Positions 1-9,144 of a stretch of 64,000 bases of DNA are shown piece by piece. The notes beneath the pieces are model-generated. The model did not search any database, had not been told where the DNA came from, and saw nothing but the letters and a program-made list of their open reading frames with translations. This DNA is from Saprospiraceae bacterium. Its GTDB lineage: Bacteria > Bacteroidota > Bacteroidia > Chitinophagales > Saprospiraceae. The translations under genes and the position numbers were made by a program. The stretch is taken from positions 744,001 through 808,000 of the forward strand of contig JADJTQ010000005.1 in assembly GCA_016711125.1 (NCBI GenBank), written 5' to 3'. Numbering within the stretch: the first letter of the stretch is position 1; every line of letters begins with the position of its first letter.

Positions 1-1
1 G

Positions 2-2782
2 GTGATAAACAATCAGATTGATGGGACCGGGATTAGCAACCCTTCAGAGGGTTTTGAAGTCTGGAATGTTAATCCCAACGCCCCTGTCCTTATTCAAGGT
101 GGCAGTGCCTCTAATGTGGATATCGGCATCTTTGTGAACAATTATGAAGGATATAATTCTGATGCTGGTAATACAGATTGCGTTATAGATCAGGTGGATC
201 TTACGGTCAATCTGGAAAAAGGCATTTATGTGAAAGATAGTCCAAGTAATACCAATGGAGCAACAGTAAATGCCCTTATTCAGGGAAATACGGAAGTCAC
301 AACCAATACTACCACAGGTCAAGGCATACTGGTAGAAGGAGCTGACGCTTCAGCAGATATTCAAGATAATCTTGCTACAATCACGGGAAATGCTATTGGG
401 ATTTTAGTAGATGCGGGAGATGCCACAATCACGAAAAATACAATTACAGCCAACGAAGTCGGAGTGAGATTTCAAAGTGCAGGAACTGGTGAGGTCAACA
501 ATAATAATATCCTGGATAACATCACCTCGGGTGTGGATAATCTGACAGGCGCTGATATTGATGCGACCCTCAACTGGTGGGGTCATGTCAGCGGTCCATC
601 GGGTGAAGGATCTGGTACTGGTGATGCTGTGAGTATTGATGTGACATTCTGCCCCTGGCTGGGCGCTATCTATGAGGGTATACCTGTAGCTGAATCTGGT
701 CCGGTTGCCAACACAACTACGTCAGCCATTTACTGCACCGTGCAGGATGCTATCGATGCCGCGACTTCCGGTGACGTGATAGAAGTCATAGTCGCAGATC
801 ATACCGAACCCGGACAAATCGTGGTCGACAAATCATTGACCATTCAGGGACAAGGAAAAGCAACGACTACACTTCGACCGGGAGTAAACACAGGCTCCAG
901 TGGTGACGCCAGAGCATTCATTCTGGTCAATCCGGGCATTGAGCTTCATCTAAGTGACCTCACGATTGATGGTTTTGGTAAGTTAGTGCATCAAGCTATC
1001 AGGCATCAGGGCTTTGGGACTGTTGATCAGGTGGCATTTAATGAAATAAAATACAATGAGAGTGGCCCAACCTACGCAGGTACCGCAATTGTTGCCTTTG
1101 GTAATGGCAATGTAGATGTTACCAACTCGATGTTTACGGAAATTGGCCGGGTTGGTGTTTTGTACTTTGGGAATGGTATCACTGGATCTTTATTTCAGAA
1201 TAATATGTATACAGGCAAGGGCACAGGAAACTGGCTTGATTATGCACTTGATATCTCAGCGGGAGCTAATGTACAAGTTGATGCCAACACCATCTCAAAT
1301 AACAAGGGTGTAGCTATGTCGGATGGGTCAACCTCGGCGGGAATTTTGGTCTCGACCTTTTTCGCTCTTGGTACTGCTGCTGAAATAACCGGTAATGATA
1401 TCTCAGAAAATACTACGGGGATTTACGTAGGATTTGATGCGGCAGATGCAAGCACAGTCATCGCCAATCATAATAATATTTTTGATAATGATAATGGGGT
1501 TATAAGCACGAATGCACCAGTCGATGCCACTGCCAATTGGTGGGGTGATGCCTCAGGCCCATCCGGTGAAGGACCGGGTACCGGCGATAGTGCTAGTCCG
1601 AATGTTGACTTTTGTGGTTGGCTGATTGAAGCTTTCGATGGCAGTCCAAACCCTGCGACTGCAGGGATACCGGATGCGGATCCAACGACGACCATTCAAG
1701 CTTGTTCCGGTGAAGCATATTCATTTGACCTGGACATTTATCTGAATAATCTTACTATGGCCGAAGTAGGTCAAGTGACTTATACTTATGATGTGACGGT
1801 TGTACCGAATGTTAATGTGCTTTTTCCTGACCCAAGGGCAAGCAACGTGGTGAGCAATGACGGTGAAGTATCAAATACGATCACCAATTTTGGAAGTCAG
1901 CCGCTGACTGTTCGTTATACCGTAACTCCAACTAGTGAGTATGGATGTGTCGGAGCAGCATTTGTCGTTAATGTTGTCATTAATTTGAATCCTCAAGTTG
2001 ATATCATACCCAGTGGAACGACAGACGATTTATGCCCGGCAGCTACGAGAATGGTCTCGGGTGCTGTAGTACCAGGTGCGACGTATACTTATCTCTGGGA
2101 AATTTTACAAGACCCATCGGGAACCAGTAGTTCTACGATCTTGCCAGCCAATAACCAAACAGCTACTTTAACCGTAGGTTCAGATGCAGCAAATGGCACC
2201 TTAATAATTAAATTTACTGCCACCAATTCGGCTACCGGATGTCAGGGCTCAGAAATCTTTGATTTTATGGTAAACGATACCGAAGATCCTGTGGCTATAT
2301 GTCAGAACATCAATGTTCAGTTGGATGGAACTGGCAATGCCTCTATATCGGTCGCCAATATCAATAATGGTTCAACTGACAATTGTAGCATCGCTTCGAT
2401 GGCTCTGGATATCACGGATTTTACTTGTGCTGACGAAGGTGAAAATATGGTAATGCTTACGGTCACTGATGCCTCGGGGAATAGTCATAGTTGTCAAGCA
2501 ACGGTGACAGTAATAGCTTCGCAGGCTTGCGGTTTTCCTCCGTGTGTACCGGTCATAGATATTGATGCAGCCTACCTGGCTAATGATCCCCACCTGGATG
2601 ATTTTCGTGCTAGTATGACAATAATCGCAGATGGCCTAATTACTTCTCCGGAGATTATCTCTTTCAAAGCGGAGAACGAGGTCGAGTTGCGCCCGGTATT
2701 TGAAGTAGAACAAGGAGCCATTTTAACCATCGATATTGAACCATGTGTTGTACCATCGGTTAATTCGGAGAACAAAAATTAA
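2..2782 (+). CDS. Secreted parallel beta-helix protein with HYR domain and C-terminal coathanger-like module (5' partial)
   Basis: The frame is open from the window edge, so the true start and signal peptide lie upstream. Visible residues 1-225 and about 245-545 are two related right-handed beta-helix blocks. They are rich in short Asn/Ile/Gly turns and each closes with an NWWG..SGPSGEG.GTGD motif followed by CPWL or CGWL, which suggests an internal duplication. Residues 555-757 are Ig/PKD-like. Residues 758-846 form an HYR-type domain (AICQNINVQLDGTG, STDNCSIASM). Residues 847-916 form the C-terminal module shared by five other proteins here (LANDPH, GLITSPEIISFKA, FEVEQGAILTIDIEPC), resembling the NCBI 3-coathanger stack. 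It is probably an exported cell-surface or extracellular protein; beta-helices of this type often bind or cleave polysaccharides, but no catalytic residues were identified. A LuxR-type gene follows after a strong hairpin. Confidence 0.85.
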   Translation: MINNQIDGTGISNPSEGFEVWNVNPNAPVLIQGGSASNVDIGIFVNNYEGYNSDAGNTDCVIDQVDLTVNLEKGIYVKDSPSNTNGATVNALIQGNTEVTTNTTTGQGILVEGADASADIQDNLATITGNAIGILVDAGDATITKNTITANEVGVRFQSAGTGEVNNNNILDNITSGVDNLTGADIDATLNWWGHVSGPSGEGSGTGDAVSIDVTFCPWLGAIYEGIPVAESGPVANTTTSAIYCTVQDAIDAATSGDVIEVIVADHTEPGQIVVDKSLTIQGQGKATTTLRPGVNTGSSGDARAFILVNPGIELHLSDLTIDGFGKLVHQAIRHQGFGTVDQVAFNEIKYNESGPTYAGTAIVAFGNGNVDVTNSMFTEIGRVGVLYFGNGITGSLFQNNMYTGKGTGNWLDYALDISAGANVQVDANTISNNKGVAMSDGSTSAGILVSTFFALGTAAEITGNDISENTTGIYVGFDAADASTVIANHNNIFDNDNGVISTNAPVDATANWWGDASGPSGEGPGTGDSASPNVDFCGWLIEAFDGSPNPATAGIPDADPTTTIQACSGEAYSFDLDIYLNNLTMAEVGQVTYTYDVTVVPNVNVLFPDPRASNVVSNDGEVSNTITNFGSQPLTVRYTVTPTSEYGCVGAAFVVNVVINLNPQVDIIPSGTTDDLCPAATRMVSGAVVPGATYTYLWEILQDPSGTSSSTILPANNQTATLTVGSDAANGTLIIKFTATNSATGCQGSEIFDFMVNDTEDPVAICQNINVQLDGTGNASISVANINNGSTDNCSIASMALDITDFTCADEGENMVMLTVTDASGNSHSCQATVTVIASQACGFPPCVPVIDIDAAYLANDPHLDDFRASMTIIADGLITSPEIISFKAENEVELRPVFEVEQGAILTIDIEPCVVPSVNSENKN

Positions 2783-2794
2783 TTGAGATTATAG

Positions 2795-2844
2795 GGAGAA
2801 AATCAGTTGTGGTTTGCTATAGGATCTCGCAACTGATTTTCTCC
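2795..2844 (+). terminator. Perfect 15-bp inverted repeat between surface-protein gene and luxR-like gene
   Basis: Arms GGAGAAAATCAGTTG (2795-2809) and CAACTGATTTTCTCC (2830-2844) pair perfectly around a 20-nt loop, 13 bases after the stop codon of the preceding gene. The 3' side continues into a T-rich but interrupted stretch (ATTTATCTATTTTTTG), so a factor-independent terminator or attenuator is plausible. A second, different 15-bp hairpin occupies the equivalent place at 26044-26078. It could also be an RNA-processing site or an operator. Confidence 0.6.
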
Positions 2845-2877
2845 ATTTATCTATTTTTTGATTGATAAAAATACACC

Positions 2878-3132
2878 ATGCAAAAGGTTGCTAGCCCATC
2901 TCAGGTAAAAAAAACCACCCATAATACCCGTATCCTGGTAACAAGCAGAGAACGGGAGATTCTTGAAATGATTTCGTTGGGTTTTTCGTCTGACGAAATA
3001 GCGAATGATCTTTTTTTAAGTTCCGAAACAGTGCGTACTCATAGAAAATCGCTGCTACAAAAGCTAAGAGCCCGTAATACCGCCCAGCTAATTAGGATTG
3101 CTTTTGAGATCGGTGCTTTAAAATTGGATTGA
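2878..3132 (+). CDS. Stand-alone LuxR/GerE-type helix-turn-helix protein (copy 1)
   Basis: An 84-residue protein made almost only of a LuxR-family DNA-binding domain (about residues 20-84). The family signature is clear: TSREREILEMISLGFS, then DEIANDLFLSSETVRTHRKS with the recognition helix, then LLQKLRARNTAQLIRIAF. There is no receiver, autoinducer-binding or PAS domain, so it is either constitutively DNA-binding or needs a partner for sensing. It lies 95 bp after the beta-helix gene and is almost identical in its domain to the proteins at 26107 and 35967, which also follow genes for coathanger-module surface proteins. A role in controlling the adjacent surface-protein gene is inferred from position only. 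The ATG at 2878 begins MQKVA, matching MQKTA of the third copy. Confidence 0.88.
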   Translation: MQKVASPSQVKKTTHNTRILVTSREREILEMISLGFSSDEIANDLFLSSETVRTHRKSLLQKLRARNTAQLIRIAFEIGALKLD

Positions 3133-3240
3133 AATAATCATCTGGCAGTACCCGGTTTGTGGCTTTAAATTGTGATCGAATTGAGCATAAGGCGACATCA
3201 TTCCAATACAGGCAATAGTTCCCCATTAAATCATTGTGGA

Positions 3241-4113
3241 ATGAAACCGATCATTAAAACCAATCAAAAGCACTTCCTTTCATTTATGTCGTTTGTTCAG
3301 CAAGTTTCAAACAGTAAAGAAGCGTGTGGTTTAGTCCAGGTTCAGACCCGGATTTGCAATTACAATCCCAGATCAAAACATAGAATCAGTCTGAGCCGAA
3401 ATCTGATCTGCTTACTGTTTCTGCTATCAGACATCCAGTCGATTGGTCAGAGCTTTGGTTCACTCAACAACTTGGCGTCACTCGTTATCTCCGAAGATTC
3501 CTGCGAGAAAGACACCGAAAGCCCAGTTGCTATCTGCCAAGACGTCTACTTGCAGCTGGATGAAACTTGCGGTGCATCTATCACGGCAGCTAATATCGAT
3601 AGTGGTTCTACCGACAATTGTGGAATCGCGTCGTTGAGCCTGGATATCATGGACTTCACTCCTGACAATGAAGGAGAGAATACAGTAGTGCTGACAATTA
3701 CCGATTCCTTCGGAAATTTTAGCACCTGCACTGGGATCGTGACAGTATTTCCTTTTTTGGATTTCCCACCATGTATACCGGTCATCGATATTGATGCAGC
3801 GTTCCTGGCTAATGATCCCCATGAGTCTGATTTTCATGCCTGGAAGAAAGTAATCGCCAATGGCCTTATTACTAGTCCGGAAGTTATTTCTTTCAAGGCT
3901 GGATACGAAGTGCAGTTGCGACCCGTATTTGAGGTGGAACAAGGTGCTGTTTTAACCATTGATATTGGGCCATGTGTTTTAGAAAAATGGAATACTAACA
4001 ACCTGTCGGACAACAGTCTTTTGATAGGAGAAGATGATAACCTTCGCAGAAGAAGTCTTATATCCCTGATGACTTGGTCTAAACTCGCGTATGACTTACT
4101 TAAAATACCTTAG
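3241..4113 (+). CDS. Mini secreted protein: one HYR domain plus coathanger-like C-terminal module
   Basis: About 290 residues from the ATG at 3241; the frame is open back to a GTG at 3172. A hydrophobic segment (NLICLLFLLSDIQSIGQ, about residues 54-70) could be a signal peptide with an unusually long N-terminal extension, so a later start is possible. It is followed by one HYR-type domain (AICQDVYLQLDETCG, STDNCGIASLSL) and a C-terminal module that closely matches the end of the gene finishing at 2782 (PVIDIDAAFLANDPH, GLITSPEVISFKAG, VFEVEQGAVLTIDIGPC). A further tail of about 45 residues, absent from the paralogs, follows the final Cys. It looks like the last two domains of the upstream protein on their own: either a duplicated and shortened paralog or a small cargo in its own right. 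It sits directly downstream of LuxR copy 1. Confidence 0.72.
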   Translation: MKPIIKTNQKHFLSFMSFVQQVSNSKEACGLVQVQTRICNYNPRSKHRISLSRNLICLLFLLSDIQSIGQSFGSLNNLASLVISEDSCEKDTESPVAICQDVYLQLDETCGASITAANIDSGSTDNCGIASLSLDIMDFTPDNEGENTVVLTITDSFGNFSTCTGIVTVFPFLDFPPCIPVIDIDAAFLANDPHESDFHAWKKVIANGLITSPEVISFKAGYEVQLRPVFEVEQGAVLTIDIGPCVLEKWNTNNLSDNSLLIGEDDNLRRRSLISLMTWSKLAYDLLKIP

Positions 4114-4668
4114 CTTCAGGAGAATACATCCATGAAAGTGGTGCAGATTGGCTAATGCCCATTTCGCAGATTTAGTCGTTTCTCGTGCTGAATAAAAATA
4201 ATCACCCCTAAGATAGATCGGTTATTAAGTTGTTTAAGTGGATTTGCTGTAGCAGTGAAATAATAGCTTCAATGCCGAAGGTGATAATTGTACTCAATTA
4301 TTGATTTGACGATCATCAAACTGACGGCATTGCAGTCACATTCATGAGGCCAAATTGCTTGTTTATCGAGTTTTAGTGATTAGCACTGGACTTTAGAAAT
4401 TGATTTATTGGTACGTTGCAGTATTCATTGAAATGTAGGAGCAAAATAAAGATATTCGGAGTTATCGTCTTGCCACCTTGCCATAAAGTTCGGTAAGAAA
4501 CGTAAATCGAGGCATTGACAGATGAATCACATCATGTAAATCTATTACTTATATACTATAAACCTATCCATTTACCAGTATTTGTAACAATAGGTGCGGA
4601 TATTGCAACAATAGTGCTTACATGAGAACAAAATTCGTAGTATTTTAGAGAAGTATAAATAGAAAGTT
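4114..4668. other. Intergenic region, 555 bp, AT-rich
   Basis: No supported coding sequence or RNA gene on either strand. The stretch is AT-rich, especially in its second half, and presumably carries the promoter of the LytTR gene at 4669. No clear Bacteroidota promoter consensus was identified. Confidence 0.5.
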
Positions 4669-5013
4669 ATGAAGCCTGAAATACAACGTTATCAGTTGGC
4701 GGTTCCCACTGCCGATGGTTATTCCTTTCGGTCGTCAGTCGATCTGATGTATTGTATTGCTGATGGAAATTATTCCTGGCTATACTTCATTGAAGGAAGG
4801 AAGTACCTGGTGACCAAAACTCTGAGGAGTCTGGAAGGATGTCTTCCAACAGAATTGTTTGTTCGTATTCACAGTAGATCCTTGATCAACAAGATGCATG
4901 TCAGCCAATATATAAATGGTGCGGAAAACTATGTGCGAATGAGTAATGGTGAAGAACTGGATGTATCACGGAGGAGCCAAAAGAAGCTCAAGGAGCAATT
5001 TGTGATCTTGTAA
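4669..5013 (+). CDS. Stand-alone LytTR-type DNA-binding protein
   Basis: A 114-residue protein consisting of a LytTR domain without a receiver domain. Diagnostic features are the central strand motif YCIADGNYSWLYFIEGRKYL, then a segment beginning TKTLRSLEGCLPTE, the highly typical FVRIHSRSLINKMHVSQYI, and a final sheet ending in LDVSRRSQKKLKEQF. LytTR proteins bind DNA direct repeats through a beta-sheet fold and usually control secreted or surface products. It precedes the giant repeat gene on the same strand, with a suspicious junction in between (5014-5175). Regulation of that gene is an inference from position. The ATG start is preceded by an AT-rich leader without a clear Shine-Dalgarno sequence, as is usual in Bacteroidota. 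Confidence 0.85.
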   Translation: MKPEIQRYQLAVPTADGYSFRSSVDLMYCIADGNYSWLYFIEGRKYLVTKTLRSLEGCLPTELFVRIHSRSLINKMHVSQYINGAENYVRMSNGEELDVSRRSQKKLKEQFVIL

Positions 5014-5040
5014 TGCTCCAATGAGGGCGTGGACCGCGAT

Positions 5041-5160
5041 CCGATCCTGGAGCGGATTTAGAACCTTCTATGATGGAAAAGACTTAATAGGATCACCGCA
5101 TTCCATTTGAAAAGCTTCTGACCGATCCTGGAGCGGCAGGCACTGCACCGATCCTGGAGC
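5041..5160 (+). repeat. Three copies of a 13-mer at the junction upstream of the giant gene
   Basis: CCGATCCTGGAGC occurs at 5041-5053, 5122-5134 and 5148-5160, between the LytTR stop and the point (about 5171) where the 270-bp A repeats start mid-unit. The sequence matches neither neighbour. It may be a recombination or assembly scar, or the remnant of the missing 5' end of the giant gene. Confidence 0.55.
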
Positions 5161-5365
5161 TGATTTTCACACGTGGAGCATATGTTCCGAGTGTAGGCTG
5201 TGCCCAAGAAGGGACCTATACAAACACTTGGATTGTGACAGATGATTGCGGGAATACGAGTGCCGTATATACGCAAGTGATCACGATAACGGACAATACG
5301 GCACCTGGCTGGACTACTGCGGCTGAGTTTTAGACCGAACGGTAGAGTGTAGTGAAGTCCAGGGT

Positions 5366-6007
5366 TTGTCAGATGCTCAAGCTTTATTTCCGGTGGCGAG
5401 TGATTTATGTGATGGAGATGTAAGTGATATAGTAAAGACGAGTGGAGCATATGTTCCGAGTGTAGGTTGTGCCCAAGAAGGGACCTATACAAACACTTGG
5501 ATTGTGACAGATGATTGCGGGAATACGAGTGCCGTATATACGCAAGTGATCACGATAACGGACAATACGGCACCTGGCTGGACTACTGCGGCTGAGTTTT
5601 TAGACCGAACGGTAGAGTGTAGTGAAGTCCAGGGTTTGTCAGATGCTCAAGCTTTGTTTCCGGTGGCGAGTGATTTATGTGATGGAGATGTAAGTGATAT
5701 AGTAAAGACGAGTGGAGCACATGTTCCGAGTGTAGGCTGTGCCCAAGAAGGGACCTATACAAACACTTGGGTTGTGACAGATGATTGCGGGAATACGAGT
5801 GCCGTATATACGCAAGTGATCACGATAACGGACAATACGGCACCTGGCTGGACTACTGCGGCTGAGTTTTTAGACCGAACGGTAGAGTGTAGTGAAGTCC
5901 AGAGTTTGTCAGATGCTCAAGCTCTGTTTCCGGTGGCGAGTGATTTATGTGATGGAGATGTAAGTGATATAGTAAAGACGAGTGGAGCATATGTTCCGGG
6001 AGTGTAG
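5366..6007 (+). CDS. Giant-gene segment 1: A repeats
   Basis: Open segment of 213 residues containing A units 1-4, each with the paired-Cys pattern of HYR-like domains (VECSE, DLCDGD, VGCAQEG, DDCGN). It is preceded by a frame break at 5328-5331, where the T run of GAGTTTT is one shorter than in most later units, and it ends where CCGAG became CCGGGAG (about 6000). The first ATG is internal to the repeat and is not a real start. Read it as part of the gene spanning 5091-23386. Confidence 0.55.
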   Translation: MSDAQALFPVASDLCDGDVSDIVKTSGAYVPSVGCAQEGTYTNTWIVTDDCGNTSAVYTQVITITDNTAPGWTTAAEFLDRTVECSEVQGLSDAQALFPVASDLCDGDVSDIVKTSGAHVPSVGCAQEGTYTNTWVVTDDCGNTSAVYTQVITITDNTAPGWTTAAEFLDRTVECSEVQSLSDAQALFPVASDLCDGDVSDIVKTSGAYVPGV

Positions 6008-6593
6008 GCTGTGCTCAAGAAGGACCTATACAAACACTTGGGTTGTGACAGATGATTGCGGGAATACGAGTGCTGTATATACGCAAGTGATCATGATAAC
6101 GGACAATACGGCACCTGGCTGGACTACTGCGGCTGAGTTTTTAGACCGAACGGTAGAGTGTAGTGAAATCCAGGGTTTGTCAGATGCTCAAGCTTTGTTT
6201 CCAGTGGCGAGTGATTTATGTGATGGAGATGTAAGTGATATAGTAAAGACGAGTGGAGCATATGATCCGAGTGTACGCTGTGCCCAAGAAGGGACCTATA
6301 CAAACACTTGGATTGTGACAGATGATTGCGGGAATACGAGTGCCGTATATACGCAAGTGATCACGATAACGGACAATACGGCACCTGGCTGGACTACTGC
6401 GGCTGAGTTTTTAGACCGAACGGTAGAGTGTAGTGAAGTCCAGGGTTTGTCAGATGCTCAAGCTTTGTTTCCGGTGGCGAGTGATTTATGTGATGGAGAT
6501 GTAAGTGATATAGTAAAGACGAGTGGAGCATATGTTCCGAGTGTAGGCTGTGCCCAAGAAGGACCTATACAAACACTTGGTTGTGACAGATGA
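5982..6593 (+). CDS. Giant-gene segment 2: A repeats
   Basis: Open segment of 203 residues continuing the A array in the next frame. It ends after GGGACC was read as GGACC (about 6561) and TTGGGTTG as TTGGTTG (about 6579). Nothing marks its first codon as a start. The two following fragments of the same array are separated by equally small changes. Confidence 0.5.
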   Translation: MEHMFRECRLCSRRTYTNTWVVTDDCGNTSAVYTQVIMITDNTAPGWTTAAEFLDRTVECSEIQGLSDAQALFPVASDLCDGDVSDIVKTSGAYDPSVRCAQEGTYTNTWIVTDDCGNTSAVYTQVITITDNTAPGWTTAAEFLDRTVECSEVQGLSDAQALFPVASDLCDGDVSDIVKTSGAYVPSVGCAQEGPIQTLGCDR

Positions 6594-7251
6594 TTGCGGG
6601 AATACGAGTGCCGTATATACGCAAGTGATCACGATAACGGACAATACGGCACCTGGCTGGACTACTGTGGCTGAGTTTTTAGACCGAACGGTAGAGTGTA
6701 GTGAAATCCAGGGTTTGTCAGATGCTCAAGCTTTGTTTCCCGTGGCGAGTGATTTATGTGATGGAGATGTAAGTGATATAGTAAAGACGAGTGGAGCATA
6801 TGTTCCGAGTGTAGGCTGTGCCCAAGAAGGACCTATACAAACACTTGGATTGTGACAGATGATTGCGGGAATACGAGTGCCGTATATACGCAAGTGATCA
6901 CGATAACGGACAATACGGCACTGGCTGGACTACTGCGGCTGAGTTTTTAGACCGAACGGTAGAGTGTAGTGAAGTCCAGGGTTTGTCAGATGCTCAAGCT
7001 TTGTTTCCGGTGGCGAGTGATTTATGTGATGGAGATGTAAGTGATATAGTAAAGACGAGTGGAGCATATGTTCCGAGTGTAGGCTGTGCCCAAGAAGGGA
7101 CCTATACAAACACTTGGGTTGTGACAGATGATTGCGGGAATACGAGTGCTGTATATACGCAAGTGATCATGATAACGGACAATACGGCACCTGGCTGGAC
7201 TACTGCGGCTGAGTTTTAGACCGAACGGTAGAGTGTAGTGAAGTCCAGAGT

Positions 7252-9144
7252 TTGTCAGATGCTCAAGCTTTGTTTCCGGTGGCGAGTGATTTATGTGATG
7301 GAGATGTAAGTGATATAGTAAAGACGAGTGGAGCATATGTTCCGAGTGTAGGTTGTGCCCAAGAAGGGACCTATACAAACACTTGGATTGTGACAGATGA
7401 TTGCGGGAATACGAGTGCCGTATATACGCAAGTGATCACGATAACGGACAATACGGCACCTGGCTGGACTACTACGGCTGAGTTTTTAGACCGAACGGTA
7501 GAGTGTAGTGAAGTCCAGGGTTTGTCAGATGCTCAAGCTCTGTTTCCGGTGGCGAGTGATTTATGTGATGGAGATGTAAGTGATATAGTAAAGACGAGTG
7601 GAGCATATGTTCCGAGTGTAGGCTGTGCTCAAGAAGGGACCTATACAAACACTTGGATTGTGACAGATGATTGCGGGAATACGAGTGCCGTATATACGCA
7701 AGTGATCACGATAACGGACAATACGGCGCCTGGCTGGACTACTGCGGCTGAGTTTTTAGACCGAACGGTAGAGTGCAGTGAAGTCCAGGGTTTGTCAGAT
7801 GCTCAAGCTTTGTTTCCGGTGGCGAGTGATTTATGTGATGGAGATGTAAGTGATATAGTAAAGACGAGTGGAGCATATGTTCCGAGTGTAGGTTGTGCCC
7901 AAGAAGGGACCTATACAAACACTTGGGTTGTGACAGATGATTGCGGAAATACGAGTGCCCTATATACGCAAGTGATCACGATAACGGACAATACGGCACC
8001 TGGCTGGACTACTGCGGCTGAGTTTTTAGACCGAACGGTAGAGTGTAGTGAAGTCCAGGGTTTGTCAGATGCTCAAGCTTTGTTTCCGGTGGCGAGTGAT
8101 TTATGTGACGGAGATGTAAGTGATATAGTAAAGACGAGTGGAGCATATGTTCCGAGTGTAGGCTGTGCCCAAGAAGGGACCTATACAAACACTTGGGTTG
8201 TGACAGATGATTGCGGGAATACGAGTGCTGTATATACGCAAGTGATCACGATAGACGACAATACAGCCCCCTCCCTAACAAATCCAGGCCCACAAACACT
8301 AAATGTAGGTGCAGGTATCAATTGTTCTGTTTTACTACCCGACTATAGAGTCGTGTTGATGGAGGCGTTAGACGCAAACGATAATTGCGGCGGTGCTGTC
8401 ACACTCAATCAATTAGCTCCCAATCTTCCAGGCTCTACTATCATTGGTTACGGCGGATCCAGAACCATTGTCATTGAAGCTAGCGATTGTGCAGGCAACA
8501 AGAGTTTTGTATCTTTTGTGGTGACGTTGGTGGATGTAACACCTCCGACTTTCACGTGCCCCGGGCCACAAACGGTGACGACGAACGGGAATGAGGATTG
8601 TGAAGCGGTGGTACCAGATTTGGTAAGTTTAGTAACCGATGCTATGGATAACTGTGGGTTGGCGATGGTTGTTCCAGTGAACCAGAGTGTGGCGGCAGGG
8701 ACACCGATAGAGATTACCGATGGACAGACGATCATCTATACCATAACGGTAACGGATGCTGCAGGGAATAGTGCGATGTGTGATGTGGAAGTAACCTATG
8801 AGGATGATGATGCACCAGTGATTAGTTGCAGTTTAACAGCAGATCAGGAAGTAGGCACCACCAATGAAGAAACACAGTGTGGATATACACACAGTGGGAC
8901 TGGTTGGGACGCGAGTGCAACGGATAATTGTGATACAGAAGTAGAAGTGACCTATAGTTCTTCAGGAGGTGTTACACCGGCCACAGGAACCAGTTTGGAT
9001 GGAGCCATATTTGAATTAGGAACAACAACGATTACGTGGACTGCAGATGATGGGATCAATACAATTACATGCAGTTTTGATGTCACTGTAAGTGATGATG
9101 ATGCACCAGTGATTAGTTGCAGTGTAACAGAAGATCAGAAGTAG
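7252..9144 (+). CDS. Giant-gene segment 3: A repeats, two HYR domains, first B repeat
   Basis: Open segment of 630 residues. It carries A units 8-12, then two non-repeated HYR-type domains (about 8256-8811; NPGPQTLNVGAGINC and CPGPQTVTTNGNEDC), then B unit 1 and the start of B unit 2. These HYR domains show the family pattern of a Cys after the opening strand, a DNCG core and a Cys before the last strand. The frame breaks at about 9138, where CAGGAAG of the sister units reads CAGAAG. The initiating ATG is internal to the repeat. Confidence 0.6.
   Translation: MSDAQALFPVASDLCDGDVSDIVKTSGAYVPSVGCAQEGTYTNTWIVTDDCGNTSAVYTQVITITDNTAPGWTTTAEFLDRTVECSEVQGLSDAQALFPVASDLCDGDVSDIVKTSGAYVPSVGCAQEGTYTNTWIVTDDCGNTSAVYTQVITITDNTAPGWTTAAEFLDRTVECSEVQGLSDAQALFPVASDLCDGDVSDIVKTSGAYVPSVGCAQEGTYTNTWVVTDDCGNTSALYTQVITITDNTAPGWTTAAEFLDRTVECSEVQGLSDAQALFPVASDLCDGDVSDIVKTSGAYVPSVGCAQEGTYTNTWVVTDDCGNTSAVYTQVITIDDNTAPSLTNPGPQTLNVGAGINCSVLLPDYRVVLMEALDANDNCGGAVTLNQLAPNLPGSTIIGYGGSRTIVIEASDCAGNKSFVSFVVTLVDVTPPTFTCPGPQTVTTNGNEDCEAVVPDLVSLVTDAMDNCGLAMVVPVNQSVAAGTPIEITDGQTIIYTITVTDAAGNSAMCDVEVTYEDDDAPVISCSLTADQEVGTTNEETQCGYTHSGTGWDASATDNCDTEVEVTYSSSGGVTPATGTSLDGAIFELGTTTITWTADDGINTITCSFDVTVSDDDAPVISCSVTEDQK

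Larger units (their letters stand above)
5171..8255 (+). repeat. Tandem array A: 12 units of 270 bp
   Basis: A landmark (AAACACTTGG) recurs at 5222, 5491, 5761, 6032, 6302, 6571, 6839, 7108, 7377, 7647, 7917 and 8187. Steps are 268-271 bp, the departures from 270 marking indels. Each unit encodes about 90 residues with TDDCGNTSAVYTQVITITDN, WTTAAEFLDRTVECSEVQ and SDAQALFPVASDLCDGDVSD. Units are nearly identical even at silent sites. Two short readable fragments not listed separately are 6550-6855 and 6863-7219. Confidence 0.92.

Noticed and set aside
5058..5492. 144-residue open frame on the minus strand across array A (and similar ones at 7022-7378, 15168-15350, 24309-25573)
   Set aside because: They are antisense shadows of the repeats: the same frame stays open in each unit because the repeat happens to lack antisense stops. 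The translation (His/Leu/Ser-rich) matches no family.
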